A stretch of 33,989 nucleotides of DNA from the NCBI GenBank assembly GCA_015520705.1, contig WAPO01000115.1:1-33989 (forward strand). The letters run 5' to 3'. Under the pieces are notes generated by a model. That model was not told the origin of the DNA, did not search any database, and was given only the letters and a program-made list of their open reading frames with translations. Below, one piece after another: positions 7,944-15,524 of the stretch (position 1 is the stretch's first letter; each line of letters begins with the position of its first letter). The stretch is from Thermococcus sp. GTDB taxonomy: Archaea > Methanobacteriota_B > Thermococci > Thermococcales > Thermococcaceae. The position numbers were made by a program, and so were the translations under genes.

Positions 7944-8954
7944 ATGAAGATAAGACTCGAGCATGGTGCCGGCGGAGAGCTGATGGAAGAGCTCATAAGG
8001 AATATCATCCTGAAGAACCTCACGCTGAAATCAGCGGGCGGAATAGGACTTGATGCTCTGGACGACGGAGCAACGATACCCTTCGGCGACAGACACGTTG
8101 TTTTTACCATAGACGGGCACACCGTAAGGCCCCTCTTCTTCCCTGGGGGAGACATAGGTCGCTTAGCTATAAGTGGAACCGTGAATGATCTGGCTGTTAT
8201 GGGGGCAGAGCCTCTGGCCCTTGCGAATTCCATGATAATAGAAGCTGGCTTTGATGATACCAGCCTTGAGAAAATCCTCAAATCCATGGATGAGACGTCG
8301 AAAGAGGTTCCGGTGCCGATAGTCACGGGCGATACGAAGGTTGTTGAGGACAGGATAGGAATCTTTGTAATCACCGCTGGAATAGGCGTGGCTGAACGGC
8401 CTGTGAGCGATGCAGGCGCAGAGGTCGGTGATGCCATAATCGTAAGCGGGAGCATAGGGGACCATGGGATGGCGATAATGAGCTACCGTGAGGGGATTGC
8501 CTTCGAGAGCGACCTGAAGAGCGACGTTGCCCCGATCTGGGAGGTTGTTAAGGTCACTGCCGAGGCCGTTGGATGGGAGAACATCCACGCAATGAAAGAC
8601 CCGACAAGGGCCGGGCTGAGCAACGCTTTAAACGAAATTGCAAGGAAATCCGGGGTTGGGATTCTCGTGAGGGAAGGCGAGATACCAGTGAAACCCGAGG
8701 TCAGGGCGGCGAGTGAAATGCTCGGCATAAGCCCCTATGACGTGGCAAACGAGGGGAAGGTCGTGATGGTGGTGGCCAGGGAGTATGCGGAAGAAGCCCT
8801 CAAAGCCATGAGGAGAACAGAAAGAGGGAAAGATGCAGCAATAATCGGAGAGGTCATCGGCGAATACAGAGGAAAAGTGATCCTTGAAACAGGAATCGGC
8901 GGCAAGAGGTTTATGGAGCCCCCTGAAGGCGACCCGGTTCCAAGAATATGCTGA
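7944..8954 (+). CDS. hypE: Carbamoyl dehydratase HypE
   Basis: The 336-residue AIRS/PurM-like enzyme dehydrates the thiocarbamoyl group on its own C-terminal cysteine to a thiocyanate, using ATP, and then passes cyanide to the iron. The C-terminus ends in the signature PRIC. The N-terminus has LEHGAGGELM; the ATP-binding region has GDTKVV and the dimer core has GTVNDLAVMGAEP. I start at the ATG at 7944 because GGGGGTG lies just before it; the GTG at 7938 overlaps that site. It follows hypF by 91 bases and may be cotranscribed. Confidence 0.96.
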   Translation: MKIRLEHGAGGELMEELIRNIILKNLTLKSAGGIGLDALDDGATIPFGDRHVVFTIDGHTVRPLFFPGGDIGRLAISGTVNDLAVMGAEPLALANSMIIEAGFDDTSLEKILKSMDETSKEVPVPIVTGDTKVVEDRIGIFVITAGIGVAERPVSDAGAEVGDAIIVSGSIGDHGMAIMSYREGIAFESDLKSDVAPIWEVVKVTAEAVGWENIHAMKDPTRAGLSNALNEIARKSGVGILVREGEIPVKPEVRAASEMLGISPYDVANEGKVVMVVAREYAEEALKAMRRTERGKDAAIIGEVIGEYRGKVILETGIGGKRFMEPPEGDPVPRIC

Positions 8955-9114
8955 AAACTTTGCACCCCTTCGTTCAGTTCCTGTTTCTGCATTTTCCAGC
9001 TTTCCTCGTCTTTTATTAGGGCAAAAGGACGAAATTACCGCCCTGTTCCAATAAGACTCCCGGGACTAAGAAGGATTTACAGAAATTAAAGAGAGCATGG
9101 CATAAAACCGAGTA
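8955..9114. other. Convergent spacer between hypE and nikR
   Basis: These 160 bases separate the hypE stop from the nikR stop on the opposite strand. Pyrimidine-rich runs (TTTCCTCGTCTTTTATT) on the plus strand could end hypE transcription in the archaeal oligo-T manner. I see no gene, RNA motif or repeat. Confidence 0.4.
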
Positions 9115-9531
9115 TCAGACGAGGTGCTTCCCTGTTGTCGTCATGACGAGCTTTCCGTGCTTGACGCCTTTGAGGCTTATGAGTCTGTCGGCTATTTCCT
9201 TAACCCGCTTGGCTTTCCCTTTAACCACCACAACCTCAAGGCAGTTGTGTTCGTCCATATGCACGTGGAGGCTTGAGACGATTTCACAGACATAGTCATG
9301 CTGGAGGTCGAGGAGCTCCTTGACAACATCGGCCTCATCATGGTTGTAGACTATTGTGATTGTTCCAGCCACCTCTTCATCCCCTTCCTCCCACTCATGC
9401 CTCACAATGAAATCCCTGATGAGGTCTCTAATCGCTTCACTCCTGTTTGTATAACCCTTCCTTTCAATGATTGCATCAAACTCAGTGAGCAAATCATGGG
9501 GAATCGAAACACCAAAGCGCACTATCTTCAT
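9115..9531 (-). CDS. nikR: Nickel-responsive regulator NikR
   Basis: The product has 138 residues, the family's usual length. The N-terminal ribbon-helix-helix DNA-binding domain ([29 protein letters not shown]) is followed by an ACT-like nickel domain. The square-planar Ni ligands are all present: His78 (LQHDY), His89 and His91 (SLHVHMDEH) and Cys97, matching E. coli His76/87/89/Cys95 with an offset of two. The ATG at 9531 has GGTGAT upstream; the longer ORF-track start adds a non-homologous stretch. It probably represses nickel-uptake or nickel-enzyme genes when Ni is ample. It lies downstream of cooC on the same strand, inside the nickel-enzyme island. Confidence 0.95.
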   Translation of the reverse strand: MKIVRFGVSIPHDLLTEFDAIIERKGYTNRSEAIRDLIRDFIVRHEWEEGDEEVAGTITIVYNHDEADVVKELLDLQHDYVCEIVSSLHVHMDEHNCLEVVVVKGKAKRVKEIADRLISLKGVKHGKLVMTTTGKHLV

Positions 9532-9541
9532 GGTATCACCA

Positions 9542-9552
9542 TTACAGTGTAA
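9542..9552. promoter_or_regulatory. Palindrome TTACAGTGTAA at the nikR start region
   Basis: This is a perfect 5-1-5 palindrome 10 bases upstream of the nikR ATG. It lies downstream of an A/T-rich TATA-like stretch (AAATATTTTAAG on the minus strand), close to the expected transcription start. This position suits a repressor operator, possibly NikR itself. It is short, so the call is tentative. Confidence 0.3.
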
Positions 9553-9586
9553 GAAGGAGAGCTTAAAATATTTATGAAAAAAGAAA

Positions 9587-10492
9587 TCACTCAGCATAAT
9601 TTATCAGGATGTCTTTAAGCTCACTCACTTTCTTATAGGTTATCGAACTGGGATTTGAAAGGATGGCTTCCACTTCAGGATCATACTCCTCCACGAGCTC
9701 ATCGTACGGAATTATGGTTTTTGTCGTAAAATCATTAAAGCCGAGCTCACTCAGGATGTTTTCAACTTTCTCCAAGTGCGGATCCCTTTTTACCTTGTTA
9801 ATCACCAGATGTATATATTTGATCCCAAGCCCTCTGGCCAGTTTTGCTGCATCAACTGCGACCTGAACTGAATTGTATGTGGGCTCTGTAAGTATTACAG
9901 CCTGTTTGAATCCTCTTGCCAAAGCTCTGCCAAAATGCTCCAGACCTGCCTGGGTATCCATTAAAATAACCTCACCTTTGCGGAGATTTATGTATTTCAC
10001 CACAGCATCCAGCAGAGCGTTTTCAGGACACAGACAACCAGCAGCTGCCTGGACAACACTGCCCATTACAAGCAGCATGACATTATCGGGCCCAATAACG
10101 CCGAATCTCTCAACAACGTCCCTCACATCAGGTGTGAGCGAGAAATACAGCCCCCAGTTTGTTCCGGGTCTTGCTCCTGTCTTTTCCTCTATATAATCAA
10201 GATTCCTGTTTAGAGGAACTATCTTTTCTCTGATCTCCTTTGGAACTCCGAGTGCATGGGCAAGATTCATCTGGGGATCTTCATCCACAGCCAGAACCCT
10301 GTATCCCTCCCTGGCCAAAAGCCTTGCCAGGATAGCAGTCAGGGTTGTCTTCCCTACTCCACCTTTGCCTGTTATAACAACTCTGAATCCTTCTTCTTTT
10401 CTTTGCATTTGTGAGCGTTTACTTAACTCATCGGCTAGGCGAAATATCCTCCTTCTCCTCTCTTCTATTTCCGGCTTCAGTTTCTTCGACAT
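9587..10492 (-). CDS. cooC: CooC-type nickel-insertion ATPase for CO dehydrogenase
   Basis: The 301-residue MinD/ArsA-type ATPase has deviant Walker [12 protein letters not shown] (about 41-51), [10 protein letters not shown] (about 69-78) and [14 protein letters not shown]. The Cys153-Leu-Cys155 motif in [10 protein letters not shown] matches the CxC metal site at the CooC dimer interface. CooC inserts Ni into the C-cluster of CODH with ATP hydrolysis. An N-terminal extension of about 38 charged, helical residues precedes the P-loop, longer than in classical CooC. The start at 10492 has GGTGG eight bases upstream; the ORF-track start would include the promoter. It is divergent from cooF and upstream of nikR. 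Confidence 0.93.
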   Translation of the reverse strand: MSKKLKPEIEERRRRIFRLADELSKRSQMQRKEEGFRVVITGKGGVGKTTLTAILARLLAREGYRVLAVDEDPQMNLAHALGVPKEIREKIVPLNRNLDYIEEKTGARPGTNWGLYFSLTPDVRDVVERFGVIGPDNVMLLVMGSVVQAAAGCLCPENALLDAVVKYINLRKGEVILMDTQAGLEHFGRALARGFKQAVILTEPTYNSVQVAVDAAKLARGLGIKYIHLVINKVKRDPHLEKVENILSELGFNDFTTKTIIPYDELVEEYDPEVEAILSNPSSITYKKVSELKDILINYAE

Positions 10493-10522
10493 ATGATCCA
10501 CCATCTCAGTTATAAATACACT

Positions 10523-10555
10523 CTTATATATTGTTTTAGGTTTGAAAATCAAACC
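10523..10555 (-). promoter_or_regulatory. cooC promoter: TATA element and upstream inverted repeat GGTTTG-N5-CAAACC
   Basis: On the minus strand ATATATAAG (10523-10531) is a good TATA element about 35 bases before the cooC ATG. Directly upstream is the perfect repeat GGTTTG-AAAAT-CAAACC (10539-10555). A site just behind TATA suggests an activator. The repeat shares AAACC/GGTTT arms and a GAAAAT spacer with the repeat at the cooF promoter. Confidence 0.5.
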
Positions 10556-10772
10556 AACCTTATGAACATACTATTCTTTTTTTAACCATCAATGACCAAC
10601 TATGAATTTTTACATTCATCAAAATACATGAAGGTCTATTCTTGTACAACTTCTGGTTTAACACCTTTGGTTAATTAACTTGATGTAATAGTTAAAAGCA
10701 TAAATCGAACATTTTAAATTATATAAGGGAATTAATGTCCAATTCTGGATATTTTTCAAGAGTTTTTGATTA

Positions 10773-10795
10773 AAACCGAAAATGGTTTATAAAAG
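10773..10795 (+). promoter_or_regulatory. cooF operon promoter: AAACC-GAAAAT-GGTTT overlapping TATA
   Basis: The inverted repeat AAACCGAAAATGGTTT (10773-10788) runs directly into TTTATAAAAG (about 10786-10795), a strong TATA element. Transcription should begin near 10815, and cooF starts at 10826 after GGTGAATT. Protein bound to the repeat would touch or cover TATA/BRE, which suits repression. The regulator is unknown. Confidence 0.5.
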
Positions 10796-10825
10796 AAAAT
10801 TGTATTGTATAAACGGTGAATTGCC

Positions 10826-11434
10826 ATGACATCCCTAAATGCAAAGCCCACTATTTTCATTAATCCAGCAAAGTGCATTGGTTGCAAACACTGTGAGATA
10901 GCATGTGCCGTTGAGCACTCCCAAAGTAAAGACCTCTTCTCGGCAATCTTTGAAGAACCCCTGCCTCTGCCCAGAATCCACATCCTTCCTATGGGAGCCT
11001 ATAACGTCCCGATGAACTGCCGTCACTGCAATGATGCACCCTGTGTGGAGGTCTGTCCGACAGGGGCTCTCTACCATGATGACGATGGCGCTGTAATGAT
11101 AACCCCGGAGAAATGCATAGGATGCAAGATGTGTGCCATAGTCTGTCCCTTTGGTATACCTGAATTTGATGCCCTCAACGGCGTGATGTTCAAGTGTGAC
11201 ATGTGCCCGGATAGGAGGGCCGAGGGCAGACCGCCAGCATGTGTCGAGGCATGTAAGACTGGAGCACTCCAGTTTGGAACCATCGACGAAATTGTTGCAA
11301 ATGTCAGGAAGGAAACCGCCGAGAAGATAATCAAGCTGAAAGAAGGTGAATACGAAGAGGAATACAACGGATGGGACCTGTTTAGGTCCATGAATGCCGA
11401 GATTATTAGGATTAATGAGGGGGAGTCAAAATGA
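10826..11434 (+). CDS. cooF: CooF-type polyferredoxin, electron partner of CODH
   Basis: The 202-residue protein has four [4Fe-4S] ligand sets: Cys17/20/23/27 (CIGCKHCEIAC), Cys65/68/73/77 (CRHCNDAPCVEVC), Cys97/100/103/107 (CIGCKMCAIVC) and Cys124/127/139/143. This is the HycB/CooF pattern. It takes electrons from the CooS D-cluster and passes them to the next carrier. Its TGA overlaps the cooS ATG (ATGA), so the two are translationally coupled. It has no signal peptide and acts in the cytoplasm. Confidence 0.95.
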   Translation: MTSLNAKPTIFINPAKCIGCKHCEIACAVEHSQSKDLFSAIFEEPLPLPRIHILPMGAYNVPMNCRHCNDAPCVEVCPTGALYHDDDGAVMITPEKCIGCKMCAIVCPFGIPEFDALNGVMFKCDMCPDRRAEGRPPACVEACKTGALQFGTIDEIVANVRKETAEKIIKLKEGEYEEEYNGWDLFRSMNAEIIRINEGESK

Positions 11435-13401
11435 AGAAGTATAAGGAAGTTTCCATCGATAGTACTACCCAGCAGATGTATGAACGGGCTCAGGAGCTGG
11501 GTATAGAAACGGTATGGGAAAGGCTTGAGAAGCAGCAGCCCCAGTGTGGTTACGGTCTCCTCGGAGTCTGCTGTAGGAACTGTATGATGGGCCCGTGCAG
11601 GATAAACCCATTCGGCGGTGAGCCGAGAAGGGGAGTCTGCGGTGCTGATGCCGACACAATCGTTGCGAGGAACCTCCTCAGAATGATAGCCGCAGGTGCT
11701 GCTGCCCACAGCGACCACGGAAGGCATGTCGCCCTAACACTTCTCATAGCGGCCGAGATGGCCGAGAAGTTCAAGAAGGAGGGGAAGCCAGTTCTTGAAC
11801 TGGATAACATGGCTTCAAGCACACTCCCCTATAGGGTTAAGGATGTTGAAAAGCTCAAGGCTGTGGCAAAGAAGCTGGGCATAGAGATTGAGGGTAAAAC
11901 CATAAGAGAACTGGCCAAAGAGGTTGCCGAGATAGCTCTAAGGGATTTCGGGAAGCAGGATGAGGAGGCTTTGAGCTTCCTGAAGGCATATCTCAACCCC
12001 AAGACCTATGAGATATTTGAGAAGGCTCCAGAGAAGGCTGGAATGCCATGGTTCGAGAACGGTATCCTACCGAGGGGAATAGACAGAGAAATCGTTGAGA
12101 GCTTACACAGGACACACATGGGGACAGACCACGACCCGGTGAGCATACTCCTGCATGGACTCAAAACTTCGCTCGGCGATGCATGGGGAGGATCGCTCAT
12201 AGCGACTGAACTCCAGGACATACTCTTCGGCACGCCGCAGGTCATAAAGGCAGAGGCTAACCTTGGTGTCCTCAAGGAGGACTACGTCAACATAGTTGTC
12301 CACGGCCACGAGCCTGTTCTTTCTGAGAAGATAGTCGAGGCAGCCCAAGACCCAGAGCTTATAGAGCTCGCCCAGAAGCTCGGTGCTAAGGGTATCAATG
12401 TCGTTGGAATGTGCTGTACAGGCCTTGAGGTTCTCATGAGGCACGGCATCCCCATAGCAGGAAACTTCCTCCAGCAGGAAATGGCCATCGTAACCGGCGC
12501 AGTCGAGGCAATGGTGGTTGACGTCCAGTGTATAATGCCCGCCACCGTTGATGTTGCCAGATGCTTCCACACCAAGATAATTGACACCAGCCCGATAGCC
12601 ACCTTCCCAGGAGCAATACACATAAAGTTTGACGAGCGCAGAGCTGATGAAATAGCTAAGGAGATTGTAAAGACCGCCGTCGAAAACTTCCCGAACAGGT
12701 CAAAGAAGAGGGTTGAGATTCCAAAGGAGAAGATGTCCGGCTACGTGGGCTTCAGTGTCGAGGCCATACTCAAGCACTTCGGAGGGAGCCTCAAACCTAT
12801 AGAGGAAGCCATCGTAGAGGGTAAGATTAAGGGTGTCGCCGGCCTCGTCGGCTGTAACAACCCCAAGATAAAGCAGGATCACAACCACATTAAGATAGCA
12901 AATGAGCTGATGAAGAGGGATGTTCTGCTAATTGGAACAGGATGCTGGGCTACCGCTGCCATGAAACATGGCATCTTCCTGCCTGAATATGCTGACACAG
13001 ACAACGTCGGCCCCGGCCTGAGAGAGTTCGCTAAGGAATGGGGAATACCACCGGCCATCAATATGGGTTCGTGTGTTGACTGCACGAGGATGCTTGTTCT
13101 GGCAGATTTGATAGCTAGGGACATTGGCGTTCCCATCTCAGCGTTGCCTGTTGTGGGTTCTGCCCCAGAGGCAATGACCGAGAAAGCAGTTTCAATCGGA
13201 ACCTACTTCGTCGCGAGTGGAATCACGACCCATCTCGGCATAGTGCCACCGGTTCTTGGAAGCCCAGCGGTAGTCAAGATCCTCACCCATGATCTCTATG
13301 ACATTGTTGGAGCGGCCTTTATAGTCGAACCAGATCCATACAAGGCAGCGAAGCTGATGTACGAGCACATAATGAAGAAGAGAAAGGAGCTCGGCATCTG
13401 A
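11431..13401 (+). CDS. cooS: Ni-dependent anaerobic CO dehydrogenase, catalytic subunit CooS
   Basis: The 656-residue enzyme catalyses CO + H2O = CO2 + 2H+ + 2e-. D-cluster Cys39 and Cys47 and B-cluster Cys48, 51, 56 and 70 occur at the same numbers as in the Carboxydothermus enzyme (CGYGLLGVCC, CMMGPC). The proton-path histidines His93, 96 and 99 are present (HSDHGRH). C-cluster ligands are His293 (HGHEP), Cys329 or 328 (GMCCTG), Cys367 (DVQCIMP), Cys475 (GCNNPK), Cys505 (GTGCWAT) and Cys548 (GSCVDC). The catalytic lysine lies in TEKAVSIGTYF. Nothing essential is missing, so it should be active. It has no acetyl-CoA synthase partner here, so it is the monofunctional type. Confidence 0.97.
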   Translation: MKKYKEVSIDSTTQQMYERAQELGIETVWERLEKQQPQCGYGLLGVCCRNCMMGPCRINPFGGEPRRGVCGADADTIVARNLLRMIAAGAAAHSDHGRHVALTLLIAAEMAEKFKKEGKPVLELDNMASSTLPYRVKDVEKLKAVAKKLGIEIEGKTIRELAKEVAEIALRDFGKQDEEALSFLKAYLNPKTYEIFEKAPEKAGMPWFENGILPRGIDREIVESLHRTHMGTDHDPVSILLHGLKTSLGDAWGGSLIATELQDILFGTPQVIKAEANLGVLKEDYVNIVVHGHEPVLSEKIVEAAQDPELIELAQKLGAKGINVVGMCCTGLEVLMRHGIPIAGNFLQQEMAIVTGAVEAMVVDVQCIMPATVDVARCFHTKIIDTSPIATFPGAIHIKFDERRADEIAKEIVKTAVENFPNRSKKRVEIPKEKMSGYVGFSVEAILKHFGGSLKPIEEAIVEGKIKGVAGLVGCNNPKIKQDHNHIKIANELMKRDVLLIGTGCWATAAMKHGIFLPEYADTDNVGPGLREFAKEWGIPPAINMGSCVDCTRMLVLADLIARDIGVPISALPVVGSAPEAMTEKAVSIGTYFVASGITTHLGIVPPVLGSPAVVKILTHDLYDIVGAAFIVEPDPYKAAKLMYEHIMKKRKELGI

Positions 13402-13432
13402 GCTCTTTTCTATTATTTTTTGAGGTGATAAC

Positions 13433-13924
13433 ATGCTTGAACGCCTCAAGAGACTTCTGGGAAAGAAAAAGAACATTCCAGTTCAGGATATCGGGAGGGA
13501 AATAAAAGCACCTGAAGCTCCTGAAAAGAAGGAAGGCTTAAACGTAGATGCCTGCATAGGGTGCGGGCTATGTGCACAGCTCTGCCCTCACAACGCGATT
13601 TTTGTGATAGATGATGATAAGAAGGTCATCTCCTTCCACCCCGAGCTCTGCAAGGAGTGCAACTTTGAGTGCAACAGTATATGCCCGACCAAGGCCATTG
13701 AGGGTCATCCAGATAGAGTCGACCTTGAATTTGAATATGCCCACTGTCAGGTCTGCGGGAAGAAGCTTGATTATACTGTTAAAACCGCAGAATTCCTCTA
13801 CCACAAGCTCGAAAAGTTCTATGACCATCCCGAGATAGTTTTCATGTGTGATAAGTGCAAACATGATCGTGTTAAGGAGTTTCCAAGCGAATATCTCAGA
13901 TTCTTTGGGGGAATGCTGAAATGA
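13433..13924 (+). CDS. Two-cluster ferredoxin with C-terminal zinc ribbon
   Basis: The product has 163 residues. A basic, lysine-rich N-terminus (1-35) is followed by two [4Fe-4S] motifs: Cys41/44/47/51 (CIGCGLCAQLC) and Cys73/76/80/84 (CKECNFECNSIC). The C-terminal half carries two CxxC pairs (Cys105/108, Cys139/142) that probably bind zinc. The start has GAGGTGATAAC upstream, 31 bases after cooS. Its stop overlaps the next ATG. Since the flavoprotein that follows lacks the N-terminal Fe-S domain of GltD, I infer this protein supplies it in trans, passing CODH electrons to the flavin. Confidence 0.85.
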   Translation: MLERLKRLLGKKKNIPVQDIGREIKAPEAPEKKEGLNVDACIGCGLCAQLCPHNAIFVIDDDKKVISFHPELCKECNFECNSICPTKAIEGHPDRVDLEFEYAHCQVCGKKLDYTVKTAEFLYHKLEKFYDHPEIVFMCDKCKHDRVKEFPSEYLRFFGGMLK

Positions 13925-14973
13925 GGGGCATAAAATTTTCCTTTCTCTGCAGGAGCAAACCCGAGCCAACAGGAAAGAGGGTTGCCATTGTTGGCGCCGG
14001 TCCTGCAGGATTGACGGCAGCAGGTTACCTCGTTTGCAAGGGACACGCTGTCGACATATACGACAAGATGCCCGAACCCGGTGGATTAATGCTCTTTGTA
14101 ATCCCAGAATTTAGGATACCCATAGAGAGAGTCAGACTCGGTGCGAAGGAACTTGAAGAAGAGTTTGAGGTAACCTACTATCCCAGAACCAAGGTAATGG
14201 AGGGAAGCAGAGAGGATGAGGGAGATGAGTTCTACGAGAGGACTGTAAGGCTCAGCGAACTCAGGGAGAAGTATGATGCTGTGCTGATATCAACGGGAAT
14301 ATGGAACGTGAGAAGGATAGGCATTCCCGGGGACGACCTTGATGGGATATTCTCACCTCTTGAGCTTCTATTCTGGATAAAGGGTCACAAGATGGGTTAT
14401 GTTCCAAAGGAAAAGGTTCCGGAGCTTGAGAACAAGAAAGTGGGGATAATAGGGGCCGGTTTGACTGCTGTTGATGTGGCTTTTGAGTGCAACAGACTTG
14501 GAGCAGAAGTTGAAATATTCTACCGCAGAACGATAAGGGAGGCTCCTGCTGGGGCTTATGAGATAAACCTCCTCAGGCGGAGAGGGGTGAAGTGGTTTGA
14601 GCTTGTGACACCGAAGAGAGTCATCGGTGAAAATGGTCGTGTCAAGGCAATAGAACTCCTCAGAACCCGTTTAGGTGAGCCTGACGAGAGCGGGAGAAGG
14701 AGGCCAATACCTATACCAGGTTCAGAGTTTCAGGTGGAACTCGATTATCTGGTCTTTGCCATCGGGATGGTTTCAACCCCACCGGTTAATGGAGGATATT
14801 TAGCAACAGACAGGAGGGGAAGATTAATCGTTGATGGAAGGCACATGACAAACGTCGAAGGAATTTTCGCAGCCGGTGATGTTGTCAACGGACCCACCAA
14901 AGTAGGGAGAGCTATAAAGGATGGCCTTTACACAGCTGTTTCAATTGACCGCTGGCTCAGGGGGGAGCTGTGA
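13921..14973 (+). CDS. GltD/NfnL-like FAD-NAD(P) oxidoreductase
   Basis: The product has 350 residues. The FAD Rossmann motif VAIVGAGPAGLTAAGYL is at 21-37, then GGLMLFVIPEFR as in GltD/NfnL. A second Rossmann motif (VGIIGAGLTAVDVAFE, 174-189) is followed by YRRTIREAPAG, whose Arg pair is where this family binds the NADPH phosphate. FAAGDVVNGPTKVGRAI near the end closes the FAD site. The roughly 130-residue N-terminal Fe-S domain of glutamate synthase small subunit is absent. Coupled by ATGA to the ferredoxin gene before it. It probably moves CO-derived electrons between ferredoxin and NAD(P)H; NADPH preference is inferred. Confidence 0.88.
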   Translation: MRGIKFSFLCRSKPEPTGKRVAIVGAGPAGLTAAGYLVCKGHAVDIYDKMPEPGGLMLFVIPEFRIPIERVRLGAKELEEEFEVTYYPRTKVMEGSREDEGDEFYERTVRLSELREKYDAVLISTGIWNVRRIGIPGDDLDGIFSPLELLFWIKGHKMGYVPKEKVPELENKKVGIIGAGLTAVDVAFECNRLGAEVEIFYRRTIREAPAGAYEINLLRRRGVKWFELVTPKRVIGENGRVKAIELLRTRLGEPDESGRRRPIPIPGSEFQVELDYLVFAIGMVSTPPVNGGYLATDRRGRLIVDGRHMTNVEGIFAAGDVVNGPTKVGRAIKDGLYTAVSIDRWLRGEL

Positions 14974-15497
14974 TGGAGAGGGAATACCTCTATTTAGACT
15001 ATCTCACCTGCATAGGATGTGAAACCTGCGAGACTGTTTGTGGCTTCATCCATGATGGCAACCCTTACATAAGGATTTACGTGACAGAGAACAAGCAGTA
15101 TCTTCCCATAAACTGCAAGCACTGTGACGATGCTCCATGCCTACGTGTCTGCCCGACACATGCCATATATCGGGATGAGGAAGGTGCAGTTAGAATAGCG
15201 GAGAACAAGTGTATAGGCTGCCTAGTCTGCCTGCAGGTCTGCCCCTACGGGGTGCCCTTCTACAGTCTGAAGGTCAGGGCGATAACCAAATGCGACATGT
15301 GTGCCGAGAGAAGGGAGGAGGGTCTTGAACCCGCATGTTCCCTGATGTGCCCTGCCGAAGCTATACAATATGGCCCGCTGGAGATTGTTCTCGAACTCGT
15401 TAGAGAAAGACGCGCCAAGAACATACCTGAACATCAGAAGGAAGTGACAGAGGAGGAGCTCGCTAAGAGCGTTAGTTCAGGCTATATCTTTCTGTAG
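14973..15497 (+). CDS. HycB/CooF-like polyferredoxin
   Basis: The 174-residue protein has four [4Fe-4S] sets: Cys13/16/19/23, Cys48/51/56/60, Cys80/83/86/90 and Cys107/110/122/126. It is a paralogue of the CooF at the operon start; compare CKHCDDAPCLRVC with CRHCNDAPCVEVC. The ATG at 14973 overlaps the flavoprotein stop and has GGGGGGAG five bases upstream, so I prefer it to the GTG at 14970. It may connect the flavoprotein to another acceptor, such as a hydrogenase encoded elsewhere, or serve as a second branch from CODH. Confidence 0.88.
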   Translation: MEREYLYLDYLTCIGCETCETVCGFIHDGNPYIRIYVTENKQYLPINCKHCDDAPCLRVCPTHAIYRDEEGAVRIAENKCIGCLVCLQVCPYGVPFYSLKVRAITKCDMCAERREEGLEPACSLMCPAEAIQYGPLEIVLELVRERRAKNIPEHQKEVTEEELAKSVSSGYIFL

Positions 15498-15524
15498 TTC
15501 TCAAAATTTTTGAGGATGTTGCCT

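Larger units (their letters stand above)
10493..10825. promoter_or_regulatory. 333-base divergent control region between cooC and cooF
   Basis: This A/T-rich, gene-free spacer carries both coo promoters. Besides the two promoter repeats listed separately it holds ATGAAT-N6-ATTCAT (10602-10619), the palindrome GTTAATTAAC (10670-10679), and GAATT-N7-AATTC at about 10730-10746. No ORF or tRNA-like fold is visible. Its length, against less than 100 bases at most promoters here, and its density of inverted repeats suggest more than one regulator. Confidence 0.5.

Noticed and set aside
10670-10679. GTTAATTAAC as a SurR site for the coo operon
   Set aside because: It has four bases between GTT and AAC instead of three and lies over 100 bases from either TATA element.
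13402-13432. T-run after cooS as a terminator ending the operon
   Set aside because: It is only six T's, a ribosome site follows at once, and there is no TATA element before the next gene. Partial read-through control remains possible.
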